Positions 11,737 through 19,423 of a DNA stretch of 64,000 bases are shown in pieces. Origin of the DNA: Prado023 sp963747335 (GTDB lineage: Bacteria > Actinomycetota > Actinomycetes > S36-B12 > CAIYMF01); the NCBI GenBank assembly GCA_963747335.1, contig CAVVEV010000004.1, positions 1-64,000 on the forward strand. Direction: 5' to 3'. Numbering within the stretch: the first letter of the stretch is position 1; the number at the start of each line of letters is the position of its first letter. Both the position numbers and the translations under genes were made by a program. Below the pieces are notes generated by a model that saw only the letters and a program-made list of their open reading frames with translations, was not told where the DNA came from and ran no database searches.

Positions 11737-12423
11737 ATGCACATCCCCGACGGGTTCATCAACGCCCCTGTGTCCGCTGCAGCAGCCGTGGCTGCGGTGG
11801 GCGGTATCGCAGTCTGCCTGCGCCGGGCCGGGCGCGAGCTCGACGACCGCACAGCACCGATGGCGGGGCTGGTGGCGGTCTACATCTTCGCCGTCCAGAT
11901 GCTGAACTTCCCGGTGGCGGCCGGAACGAGCGGGCACCTCCTCGGAGGCGCGCTGGCCGCGATCCTTGTCGGGCCCTATACGGGCGCCCTGGCCGTGTCG
12001 GTGGTGATCATCGTCCAGGCGCTCATGTTCGCCGACGGTGGCCTGAGCGCCCTTGGCCTGAACATCGTCAACATGGCGTTCGTGACAGTCGCGGTGGCGT
12101 GGCCCGTCTTCCGGATGCTGGTGAAGGTGCTGCCCGCGTCGAAGGGCGCATGGATGGGGGCGGCGTTCGTCGCCGCACTGCTCTCGGTCCCGGCATCGGC
12201 GCTGGCATTCACCTTCGAGTACGCCCTGGGCGGCACCGGGACCTACTCGCTGAGCACCGTCCTGGCGGCCATGGTCGGCACCCACGTCCTGATCGGCCTC
12301 GGGGAGGCCGTCATCACCGCGTTGACCGTCGGGGCAGTGCTCGCCGTGCGGCCCGACCTCGTCCTCGGGGTGCGCGACCGCCTGCCCAAGCCCGAGCTGC
12401 GGCCCGCGCCGCAGGCAGCCTGA
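11737..12423 (+). CDS. cbiM: CbiM/NikM-type substrate-capture subunit of a Co2+/Ni2+ ECF transporter
   Basis: A 228-residue integral membrane S-component. The mature N-terminus begins MHIPDGF, whose His2 and amino terminus form the metal site in NikM/CbiM, so the start codon is fixed by function. Hydrophobic helices with the family signatures NFPVAAGTSGHLLGG and ALGLNIVNMAF follow. It is the first gene of an M-N-Q-O set running in one direction with short gaps or overlaps. Whether cobalt or nickel is carried cannot be settled from the subunit alone; the upstream Nur-like box favours nickel, the wider family favours cobalt for B12. Confidence 0.9.
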   Translation: MHIPDGFINAPVSAAAAVAAVGGIAVCLRRAGRELDDRTAPMAGLVAVYIFAVQMLNFPVAAGTSGHLLGGALAAILVGPYTGALAVSVVIIVQALMFADGGLSALGLNIVNMAFVTVAVAWPVFRMLVKVLPASKGAWMGAAFVAALLSVPASALAFTFEYALGGTGTYSLSTVLAAMVGTHVLIGLGEAVITALTVGAVLAVRPDLVLGVRDRLPKPELRPAPQAA

Positions 12424-12433
12424 GGAGCCGACG

Positions 12434-12770
12434 ATGGCCGTGCGCAAGGGTGTGTGGATCATCGTGGGGATCGGCCTGGCCGTCTCCCTGCTCCTGGCCG
12501 GCGTGGTGAGCTACTACGCCAGCAGCTCACCGGACGGGCTGGAGAAGGTCGCCGAGGACATCGGCTTCATCGACGTCCGCCGAGGACTCGGCGGTCGCCG
12601 GGTCGCCCCTGTCGGACTACGGGGTGTCCGGGGTGGCTGACGAGCGGTTGTCGGTCGGGCTGGCCGGGGTCGTGGGCGTGCTGCTGACCGCCGCGATCGC
12701 GTTCGGCATGTTCACGTGGCTGGCCCGTCGCAATCGGCACGAGAACGCCGACGCGACCGTGGGCGGCTGA
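12434..12770 (+). CDS. CbiN/PDGLE-domain auxiliary subunit, one frameshift
   Basis: A small two-helix membrane protein of about 111 residues. It opens with a transmembrane helix (GVWIIVGIGLAVSLLLAGVV), continues with the diagnostic SSPDGLEKVAEDIGF segment of PDGLE-domain proteins, then a short loop (SPLSDYGVSGV) and a second helix. The frame breaks near 12573; without the correction the product stops at 68 residues and loses the second helix. The restored stop overlaps the cbiQ start (TGATG). PDGLE/CbiN proteins assist metal loading of CbiM. The start ATG at 12434 is ten bases after the cbiM stop. Confidence 0.8.
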
Positions 12771-13567
12771 TGCCGGAGGCCCCGGCAGTCGATCACCGGC
12801 ATGGCCATGATGTCGGTGAGCAGCTCTACGTCCATCGACATACGCCGATCCACCTGCTGCCCGCTGAGGTCAAGATCCTGACCCTCGTGGTCTTCATCTT
12901 CATCGTCGTGGCCACCCCCATCCAGGCGATGTGGGCCTTCTTCCTCTATGCCGGGTTGCTCCTCGGCCTCGCGGCGGTCGCCCAGCTGCCGCCCCTGGTC
13001 GTGCTGCCCCGGATGGTCGTCGAGGTGCCGTTCCTGCTCTTTGCGGCCCTGATGCCGTTCACCGGCCCGGACCCGCAGGTGCAGGTGCTCGGCCTGGAGC
13101 TGTCCCAGCCCGGCCTGTGGGCCGCCTGGGGCATCATCGCGAAGGGCACGATCGGTGTCCTGGGCGCGATCGTCCTCGCGGCCACGACACCGGCACGCGA
13201 CCTCCTGACCGGGCTGAAGGAACTGCACGTGCCGCCCCTGCTGGTGCAGATCGCCTCGTTCATGCTGCGCTACATGCACGTGGTGGGCAACGAGATGGCC
13301 CGGATGCGGGTCGCACGGGAGTCCCGGGGATTCCAGGCCACCGGGATCAGGTCGTGGCCCGTCGTCGCGCAATCAGCCGGGGCACTGTTCATCCGCTCGT
13401 ACGAGCGGGGAGAGCGGGTACACCTGGCGATGCTCAGCAGGGGGTACACCGGCAGCCTGCCAGCAATGGACACGCTCCATGCCAGCCGGGCGCAGTGGCT
13501 GCAGGGGCTCATGCTGCCAGCTATCGCCCTGGTCATCTGCCTGGCCGCGTGGGCGGTTCAACCGTGA
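12770..13567 (+). CDS. cbiQ: Energy-coupling T component CbiQ
   Basis: A 265-residue membrane protein with a His-rich N-terminus (DHRHGHD, HRHTPIH), five or so helices, and two cytoplasmic coupling motifs of the EcfT family: RVARESRGF and a later SRGYTGSLP. These Arg-containing helices dock onto the ATPase. ATG 12770 overlaps the stop of the CbiN-like gene and the GTG of the ATPase overlaps its own stop, so the set is tightly coupled. It couples ATP hydrolysis in CbiO to metal transport by CbiM. Confidence 0.9.
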   Translation: MPEAPAVDHRHGHDVGEQLYVHRHTPIHLLPAEVKILTLVVFIFIVVATPIQAMWAFFLYAGLLLGLAAVAQLPPLVVLPRMVVEVPFLLFAALMPFTGPDPQVQVLGLELSQPGLWAAWGIIAKGTIGVLGAIVLAATTPARDLLTGLKELHVPPLLVQIASFMLRYMHVVGNEMARMRVARESRGFQATGIRSWPVVAQSAGALFIRSYERGERVHLAMLSRGYTGSLPAMDTLHASRAQWLQGLMLPAIALVICLAAWAVQP

Positions 13568-14370
13568 GAGAGGTCGTTGTGGTCCCCGAGATGAGCACCG
13601 CTGGTGCCGACGTACCACCGAGCCTGGCCGTGCGCGGCCTGGCCTACTCCTACCCCGACTCCAACCAGGCGCTGTTCGGCATCGACCTGGAGGTCGGCCG
13701 CGGTGAGCGCGTCGCCCTGCTCGGGCCGAACGGGGCAGGCAAGACCACCCTCGTGATGCACCTGAACGGGATCCTGTCCGGGGGCATCGGGGAGGTGCAC
13801 GTGGCCGGCGTCCGGGTCGACGCCGAGGACCGCGCCACGCTCCACGAGGTGCGCCGCCGCGTGGGCATCGTGTTCCAGGACCCCGACGACCAGCTGTTCA
13901 TGCCCTCGGTCCGCGAGGACGTCGCCTTCGGCCCGGCGAACATGGGCCTGCGCGGCGAGGAGCTGGAGGCGCGGGTGCGCCACGCCCTCGAGCTGGTGGG
14001 GATGGCCGAGTACGCCGACCGGCCGCCGCACCACCTGTCGTTCGGCCAGCGTCGGCGCGTCGCGGTTGCCACAGTGCTGTCGATGGAGCCCGAGATCATC
14101 GTGCTCGACGAGCCCTCGAGCAACCTCGACCCCGCCAGTCGCGCCGAGCTCGCCGACATCCTGCGCTCGCTGGACGTGACGATCCTCATGGTCACCCACG
14201 ACCTGCTCTACGCCCTGGAGCTGTGCCCCCGCTCGGTGGTCATGTCCCAGGGCTCGATCGTCGCCGACGGACCCACGCGGTCCCTGCTGGCCGACGCCGA
14301 CCTCATGGCCCGCTACCGGCTCGCCCTGCCGTTCGGCGTGAGTCTCGAACCGGAGTCCGCTCCCGGCTGA
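13564..14370 (+). CDS. cbiO: Cobalt/nickel ECF transporter ATPase CbiO
   Basis: A 268-residue ABC ATPase. Walker A is GPNGAGKTT, the Q-loop region reads VFQDPDDQLF (the PDDQ signature is typical of EcfA/CbiO), the signature motif is LSFGQRRRVA (a Phe in place of the usual Gly in LSGGQ), Walker B is IIVLDEPSSNLD and the switch His lies in MVTHD. The GTG at 13564 forms a GTGA overlap with the cbiQ stop; an ATG at 13591 is an alternative but lacks a ribosome site. A single CbiO would act as a homodimer. Confidence 0.9.
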   Translation: MREVVVVPEMSTAGADVPPSLAVRGLAYSYPDSNQALFGIDLEVGRGERVALLGPNGAGKTTLVMHLNGILSGGIGEVHVAGVRVDAEDRATLHEVRRRVGIVFQDPDDQLFMPSVREDVAFGPANMGLRGEELEARVRHALELVGMAEYADRPPHHLSFGQRRRVAVATVLSMEPEIIVLDEPSSNLDPASRAELADILRSLDVTILMVTHDLLYALELCPRSVVMSQGSIVADGPTRSLLADADLMARYRLALPFGVSLEPESAPG

Positions 14371-15259
14371 TCAGGTGATCGACGCCGCGAAGATGCCCGC
14401 GATCGAGGCGTCGAGGACCGCGTCGAACTCCGCGGGACTCTGCTGGGCGCTCAAGCCCTCGGTCAGCGCCCGGGAGAAGCTGGCGACGACGCCGTGGTTG
14501 CGGGCCAGCAGCGCGTTTGCCTGCTGCCGGGTGTAGCCGCCCGACAGCGCGACGACGCGCAGGACGTTGGGGTGCGCCACGAACTCGGCGTAGAAGTCGT
14601 CCTGCTCGGGCAGCGTGAGCTTGAGCATGATGAACTCGTCCGCGCCGAGCTGCTCGACCTCAGCCAGCAGCGCCCCCTTGAGCAGGACCTCGGCCGCGGC
14701 CTTCTCCGGGCTGTGGATGTCGACCTCGGGCTCGATGATCGGCACCAGTCCAGCGCCGATGATCTGCCGGCCGACCTCGAACTGCTGGGCCACGACGGCG
14801 GCCACCCCGGCCTCGTTGGCGAGCTTGATGACTGAGCGCATCTTGGTGCCGAAGACCCCATGGCTGAGCGCCTTGGCCATCACCGCGTCGAGGTCGGGGA
14901 TCGGCTTCATGACCTGGGCGCCGTCGGCCTCGTCGGCCAGGCCCTTGTCCACCTTCAGGAAGGGCACGACGTTCTTCTCCTGCCACAGGTACTCCGCGGC
15001 GCCCATGCCCATGATCTGGCGGTCCATCGTCATCTCGAACAGGATCGAGCCGAGGATCCGCTCGCCGGTGAACACCGGGCTGGTGATGATCCGCGTGCGC
15101 ATCTCGTGGATCCGGTCGTACATCTCGGCGTCGTTGGAGTATGCCGTCTCGTCCACCCCGTAGAGGCTTCAGCGCCTTGGGGGAGCTTCCGCCGCTCTGG
15201 TCAAGTGCTGCGATGAACCCCTGGGCGGTCCTGATCTTCTGCAACTGCTCGCTGTTCAC
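14371..15259 (-). CDS. fda: Class I fructose-bisphosphate aldolase, one frameshift
   Basis: A cytosolic aldolase of about 295 residues that cleaves fructose 1,6-bisphosphate in glycolysis and acts in reverse in gluconeogenesis. The N-terminus has GFIAALDQSGGSSPKALK; a one-base insertion near 15160 (AAGCCTC) shifts the frame before YSNDAEMYDRIHEMRTRI. Later landmarks are PIIEPEVDIHS, the Schiff-base region FIMLKLTLPEQ (Lys ~215) and VVALSGGYTR, matching the bacterial class I family. Start is GTG 15259. Its promoter lies at 15314-15342. Such a central gene is unlikely to be truly broken, which supports sequencing error as the cause. Confidence 0.9.
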
Positions 15260-15313
15260 GAGTCCACATCCTCTTCCTCACGGTGCTGCCCCAACATCTG
15301 ATGGGTCACTTCC

Positions 15314-15342
15314 GTACTACGCCGCCGCCTGCACCCTGTCAA
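15314..15342 (-). promoter_or_regulatory. SigA-type promoter of the aldolase gene
   Basis: On the minus strand TTGACA (15337-15342) is followed by a 17-base spacer and TAGTAC (15314-15319). Transcription would start near 15307, about 48 bases before the GTG. The -35 box contains the stop codon of the upstream radical-SAM gene. The whole element resembles the promoter at 17253-17281, including the flanking GTCACC. Confidence 0.7.
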
Positions 15343-16343
15343 GGTGACGGCTTCGGGGTCCGGTGGAGGGGGCGCAGGTAGAAGCGCTCCCCCACGTGAT
15401 CCACCGCCCTGAGCGCGTCCTCGGCCAGCAGCGCCTCGACGACCTCCCAGCCGGCGCCGTCCTCGGCCAGGAGGCTGTGCACTGCCTCCTCGCGCATCGG
15501 GTGCACCGCGGTGATCGAGAGCAGGTCCTCACGCGCGTCACCGGTGTGGGCGAAGTCCCCGACCTCATGCCCCATCAGCAGCTCGACCTGCGGCAGGCGC
15601 TGCGCGTAGACCTCGTGGGCACGGATCAGCCGCGCCTCGTCGGGGATCTGCGTGCCCTCGACCGCCGGGGGACGGATGGGCACGGCCAGATAGGCCGTCC
15701 GGGGCGCGATCCCGACCAGGAAGTCCGCGGTCGCGGTCAGGGACTCCTGTGAGTCGTTGAGCCCGGCGACGAGCATCGTCTCCGAGATCAACACGCCCGG
15801 GTAGCCGGCGGCGAACGCCCGGATCCCCGCCAGGACGGTGTCGAGGTCAAGGTCCTTGTGCGGTCCGTTCACACGGCGCCACGCGCTCTCCACGACGCTG
15901 TCGACCTTGACCGACACCAGGTCGGCCCGATCCAGGCGGGCGCGCACCTCATCGCGCCACAGCAGCGAGCCGTTGGTGATCACCGCGATCGGGACGTCCA
16001 GCTCCCGCAGGGCGTCGATGCACTCGCCCAGACGGCTGTCCAGGGTCGGCTCGCCATCGGGGACGAACGCGAGGAAGTCAGCGTCCTGGCCTGCGGCCCG
16101 GATCCTGCGCAGGTGCTCGGCGACGCCGTCGCGGATCCGCTCGGGGTCGAGGAAGGCACGCGGCTCCACGCTGAGGTGCGTCGTCGGGCCGACCTGGCAG
16201 TAGCGACAGGCGTAGCTGCACACCTTCGCCGGGATGTTGTTCACTCCCAGGCTCCGGCCCAGCCGGCGCGAGGGGATCGGGCCGAACGCGATCCGGTGCC
16301 CGGGATGCTCCACGCCTGAGTCCGTCACGGAGTCACCCCTCAT
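15339..16343 (-). CDS. Radical SAM protein coupled to a DUF89 gene
   Basis: A 334-residue radical SAM enzyme. The cluster motif is CSYACRYC (CxxxCxxC, ~residue 41), preceded by GPIPSRRLGRSLGVNN, a signature of a subgroup whose activity is undefined. FVPDGEPTLD corresponds to the GGEP SAM-binding motif, altered to DGEP. The C-terminal ~120 residues include a small winged-helix-like region (EEAVHSLLAEDGAGWEVVEALL) that may recognise a substrate. ATG 16343 overlaps the stop of the DUF89 gene. The coupling suggests a joint function, perhaps removal or remodelling of a phosphorylated metabolite; no substrate can be named. Confidence 0.8.
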   Translation of the reverse strand: MRGDSVTDSGVEHPGHRIAFGPIPSRRLGRSLGVNNIPAKVCSYACRYCQVGPTTHLSVEPRAFLDPERIRDGVAEHLRRIRAAGQDADFLAFVPDGEPTLDSRLGECIDALRELDVPIAVITNGSLLWRDEVRARLDRADLVSVKVDSVVESAWRRVNGPHKDLDLDTVLAGIRAFAAGYPGVLISETMLVAGLNDSQESLTATADFLVGIAPRTAYLAVPIRPPAVEGTQIPDEARLIRAHEVYAQRLPQVELLMGHEVGDFAHTGDAREDLLSITAVHPMREEAVHSLLAEDGAGWEVVEALLAEDALRAVDHVGERFYLRPLHRTPKPSP

Positions 16344-17193
16344 GGTGCGCGCCCAGCCGCAACACGTAGTCGCCGACGTCCACCCCGAGGGCGTTGGCGA
16401 GCCTGGGGCACTTGGCCTTGAGGAGGAAGTAGATCCTGCGCTCGGCGCCTGACAGGGCCTCGAAGTTCCCCTGGCCCTTGCTGAGGACGACGTCGCAGTG
16501 ATCGAACAGCGCGCGGAACTCCACGCTGCATCGGTCCAGGATCGCCCCGGGCGCCCCGCACCCGGTCGAGACGATCGTCGCATGGGCGTCCATGCCCACG
16601 TCGTGAGCCTCCCGGGCGGTGACATCGTTGATGATCGGCCTGTCCCGTACCGCGAAGGTCACATCGAACTGACGGGACAGCTGCTCCACCAGGACCTTGT
16701 CGAACACCGCCTCTCCCGCGTTGTCACCGACGATGAGCACGGAGCTTGCGTCCTTCAGATCCCCCACGAAGGCCTGCAGATCGCACACCGCGAAGGGCAT
16801 CGCCAACTCCTCGGCCAGAACTGCCTCGATGTCCAGGTTGCTGTAGAGCGCGGAGTCCATGACATTGCCCGTGGCTGACACCTTGAGCGCCTGCAGCAGG
16901 GAGTCGGGGCCCGTCGCCGCGAACTGCTGGATCAGGGGTTCGAGTCGCAGGGCAGCCGCGACATCGCGATCCTTGATGGCCTCGTACGGATCCGCGGTAC
17001 CGGTGCGCACCTTGACCACCTCGTGGATCTCGGCCGCCAGCGCCGGGGCGCAGCCGTAGGCCCGATACCGGGTCACGACCTGCATCGCGTCGTCCATGAT
17101 CACCGCCTGGACGTCCTCGTCCGCGGTGGCCATCCGGGCCGCCACGAGCGCCTGCCGCAACAGGCACGGGAGGCACTCCAGGAACAACTCCAT
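16333..17193 (-). CDS. DUF89 (ARMT1-like) metal-dependent phosphatase
   Basis: A 286-residue DUF89 protein of the prokaryotic subgroup with an N-terminal CLPC motif (residues ~8-11). The active-site strand reads VLIVGDNAGEAVFDK; Asp and Asn of GDNAGE bind the metal in characterised relatives, and later DRPIINDVT and VLSKGQGNFE complete the pocket. DUF89 members are damage-control phosphatases that hydrolyse off-pathway sugar or cofactor phosphates; the substrate of the CxxC subgroup is not established. It is the first gene of a two-gene unit with the radical SAM protein and has its own promoter 60 bases upstream. Confidence 0.85.
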   Translation of the reverse strand: MELFLECLPCLLRQALVAARMATADEDVQAVIMDDAMQVVTRYRAYGCAPALAAEIHEVVKVRTGTADPYEAIKDRDVAAALRLEPLIQQFAATGPDSLLQALKVSATGNVMDSALYSNLDIEAVLAEELAMPFAVCDLQAFVGDLKDASSVLIVGDNAGEAVFDKVLVEQLSRQFDVTFAVRDRPIINDVTAREAHDVGMDAHATIVSTGCGAPGAILDRCSVEFRALFDHCDVVLSKGQGNFEALSGAERRIYFLLKAKCPRLANALGVDVGDYVLRLGAHHEG

Positions 17194-17252
17194 CGACCCT
17201 CCCGTCGCCCACGATCAGCGTCGGCGGGCCCGAACTCCCATGGAACACCTCC

Positions 17253-17281
17253 GTCCTACGCCGATGCCCGCGCAGTGTCAA
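17253..17281 (-). promoter_or_regulatory. SigA-type promoter of the DUF89/radical-SAM operon
   Basis: TTGACA (17276-17281) and TAGGAC (17253-17258) are separated by 17 bases on the minus strand. The transcript would begin about 55 bases before ATG 17193. The 35-base element, including the flanking CACC and CGGCG, is closely similar to the aldolase promoter 1.9 kb away. Confidence 0.65.
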
Positions 17282-17349
17282 GGTGACCCGAGGCGGGAGG
17301 GGACGTTGGCCTCTGGCCTGGGTCCTCGCCTGCCCGCAGGATCAGGGAT

Positions 17350-18810
17350 GTGGAGCGTGCCGCCGTGGTCGAGACCCACATCTCGGTGCTGTTCTTCCTG
17401 GGCGACCGGGTCTACAAGGTGCGCAAGCCCGTCACCACCCCGTTCCTGGACTTCTCGACGCGGGAGCTGCGCCTGGCCGACTGCCAGCGTGAGGTGCAGC
17501 TCAACCGCCGGCTCGCACCGGACGTGTACCTCGGGGTCGACGACGTCGTCGACGAAGCCGGTGCCGCCATCGAGCACCTGGTGGTGATGCGCCGCCTTCC
17601 TGCCGATCGCCGGCTGGCCACGATGGCCGCCGATCCCTCGTTCGACGAGGCGCACCTCACGGCTGTCGCTCGCCGCATGGCTGCCTTCCATTCCCGCGCT
17701 GCACGCGCGCCCGCCATCGACCTGGCGGGTTCGGTCGCGCACCTGACGATGCTCTGGTCCACGAACCTCGAGGAGACGGCCGGGTTCGCCGGGCGCATGG
17801 TCGATGCCGACCTGCTCGACCGCATCGGCCGACAGGCCCTGGCCTACCTCGCCGGCCGACACCGCCTGCTCGCCCAGCGGGTGGCCGAGCGGCGGATCGT
17901 CGACGGCCACGGTGACCTGCTCGCCGAGGACATCTTCTGCCTCGACGACGGACCCCGGATCCTGGACTGTGTGGAGTTCGACCCCCGGTTCCGCTGGGGT
18001 GACGTGCTCTACGACACCAGCTTCCTGGCGATGGACCTCGAGCACCTCGGCCGGCCCGACCTGGCGCGGAGGTTCCTGGCCGCCTATCGGGAGTACGCCG
18101 GGGAGAACCACCCCGAATCCCTGGAGCACTGGTACATCGCCTACCGCGCGCTCGTCCGGGCCAAGATCTCCTGCATGCTCGCCGACTCCGGGCAGCCGGG
18201 CGCCGAGCAGGAGGCAGCCCGGTTCCTGGCCCAGGCCGGCCGCCACCTCGATGAGGCGGAGACACACCTGGTCCTCGTCGGCGGGCTGCCCGGCACGGGC
18301 AAGACCACGCTCGCCCGCGGCTTGGCCGATCGCTTCGGCTGGGCTCTGCTGCGCAGCGACGAGGTGCGCAAGGAGCTGGCCGGCCTGAGCCCCGTCGATC
18401 CGGCCGGCGCCGCGCCATTCGAGGGGATCTACTCCCCTGCCTTCACCGCCGAGGTCTACGGCGAGCTGCTGCGCCGGGCGGAGCTGGCGCTGGCCTCAGG
18501 CGAGTCGGTGGTGCTCGACGCCACCTGGCTCGACACCGAGCAGCGCGATGCTGCCAGGGCCACGGCCCGGTCTGGGCACGCGCAGCTCCACGAGCTCTGC
18601 TGCGCTCTGGACCTCGAGGAGGCCGAGGCCCGGATCCTCGCCCGGGCAGCGACCGGGAGCGACGCCTCAGACGCCACGCCCGAGGTGCTGGCTCACCTGG
18701 CAGCTGACGCCCGCGTGCCCTGGGCCGGGGCAATGCCCATCGACACGAGCCCCCCGCCCGCAGGGGTCATCGACCTCGCCAGCAGGCTCCTACGTCCGGT
18801 CCGCTCGTAG
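17350..18810 (+). CDS. Two-domain kinase: aminoglycoside-phosphotransferase-like plus P-loop AAA_33 kinase
   Basis: A soluble protein of 486 residues that fuses two COGs often seen together (COG2187 and COG0645). The N-terminal ~310 residues are an APH-like kinase fold: RVYKVRKPV (ATP-binding Lys region), then VDGHGDLLAEDIF, the catalytic HGDL loop, and ILDCVEFDPRFRWGD with the metal-binding Asp. The C-terminal ~170 residues start with the P-loop GGLPGTGKTTLARGLAD and include LRSDEVRKEL and VVLDATWLD. GTG 17350 is the first plausible start. The substrate is unknown; relatives are annotated as gluconokinase-like or antibiotic kinases without proof. Confidence 0.85.
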   Translation: MERAAVVETHISVLFFLGDRVYKVRKPVTTPFLDFSTRELRLADCQREVQLNRRLAPDVYLGVDDVVDEAGAAIEHLVVMRRLPADRRLATMAADPSFDEAHLTAVARRMAAFHSRAARAPAIDLAGSVAHLTMLWSTNLEETAGFAGRMVDADLLDRIGRQALAYLAGRHRLLAQRVAERRIVDGHGDLLAEDIFCLDDGPRILDCVEFDPRFRWGDVLYDTSFLAMDLEHLGRPDLARRFLAAYREYAGENHPESLEHWYIAYRALVRAKISCMLADSGQPGAEQEAARFLAQAGRHLDEAETHLVLVGGLPGTGKTTLARGLADRFGWALLRSDEVRKELAGLSPVDPAGAAPFEGIYSPAFTAEVYGELLRRAELALASGESVVLDATWLDTEQRDAARATARSGHAQLHELCCALDLEEAEARILARAATGSDASDATPEVLAHLAADARVPWAGAMPIDTSPPPAGVIDLASRLLRPVRS

Positions 18811-18830
18811 CGACAGCGGGTTGCCGGCGG

Positions 18831-19139
18831 TCAGCCCATCAGGAGGTCCAGCTCAGCCAGCCCGCCGGTCAGGTACGAGATCCATGCGGTCGAGGCGCCC
18901 TTGGTCTGTCGGACGGCGAGGTCGGCCCGCCACTTGTCGGCAATCGGTGAGAGGTCCATCTCCGGATCGGCACGTAGGGCACGGCGCACCTCGAGCAGGA
19001 CGGCCATGCGACCCTCGAGCTCCTTGGCTGAGGCCATGTGCCCGTCCAGGCGGCACAGCGCCTGGCCTCCGGTGGTGGCGGTCAGGCGGGTGCCGACCTC
19101 ACCGAGGCGGGCCTCGAGGCGGTCCATGAGGTCGGTCAT
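18831..19139 (-). CDS. Hypothetical helical protein, 102 aa, partner of Cys-rich microprotein
   Basis: A charged, mainly helical 102-residue protein (MTDLMDRLEARLGEVG...). It contains one cysteine (ALCRLDG, ~residue 29), no signal peptide and no membrane helix. The ATG at 19139 overlaps the stop of the 39-residue gene as ATGA, so the two are co-translated. I do not recognise the family. It lacks the Cys-His-Cys pattern of CsoR/CstR repressors, so it is not the regulator of the adjacent palindrome. It is convergent with the kinase gene. Confidence 0.6.
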   Translation of the reverse strand: MTDLMDRLEARLGEVGTRLTATTGGQALCRLDGHMASAKELEGRMAVLLEVRRALRADPEMDLSPIADKWRADLAVRQTKGASTAWISYLTGGLAELDLLMG

Positions 19140-19255
19140 GAGGCGGCCTCCTCAGAGAGCAGGTAGGGGTACGGGCACACCGCCGGGCTGTCGGCAACGC
19201 AGGAGTTGCACGGCCGGCTGCGGTCGAGGACGCACTTCGGCGTCGGCGCGGACAT
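19136..19255 (-). CDS. Four-cysteine microprotein, 39 aa
   Basis: A 39-residue peptide (MSAPTPKCVLDRSRPCNSC...) with four cysteines spaced C-x7-C-x2-C-x7-C (residues ~8, 16, 19, 27) and an acidic C-terminus. A good GGAGGAA ribosome site precedes ATG 19255; a longer reading upstream would cross the promoter and palindrome. The spacing could hold a zinc ion or an Fe-S cluster, or offer thiols to persulfide or copper chemistry, but no known family is recognised. It is the first gene of a two-gene unit whose promoter carries the same palindrome as the rhodanese operon at 33.7 kb. Confidence 0.6.
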   Translation of the reverse strand: MSAPTPKCVLDRSRPCNSCVADSPAVCPYPYLLSEEAAS

Positions 19256-19314
19256 GCGTTCCTCCTTGACCTCTGGCGGCTGGCAGGTGACGCCACCGAT
19301 GCGAACGCTCACAG

Positions 19315-19332
19315 TATACCCCAGGGGGTATA
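19315..19332. promoter_or_regulatory. CsoR/CstR-type palindrome in promoter of the Cys-rich microprotein
   Basis: TATACCCC-AG-GGGGTATA is a perfect 18-bp dyad. Its core ATACCCC-nn-GGGGTAT is identical, apart from the two centre bases, to the palindrome at 33720-33735. Read on the minus strand, its left arm merges with a -10 box TATACT about 56 bases upstream of the microprotein ATG, so a bound repressor would block that promoter. CsoR-family copper and persulfide (CstR) repressors use GTAT-CCCC/GGGG-ATAC sites of this kind. The divergent ArsR/Ehr operon begins 92 bases away on the other side. Confidence 0.65.
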
Positions 19333-19423
19333 TGGGTGCGCATTGCATCGCCCTCCCAGCGGCCAGATGCTAGGGTCCACTTGCAGACTCCTTCAACTGC
19401 TCAACTTCTAAGGTCGGTGGATC

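Noticed and set aside
18831..19139. The 102-residue protein as the CsoR/CstR repressor
   Set aside because: It lacks the conserved Cys-His-Cys pattern and the four-helix CsoR sequence signatures.
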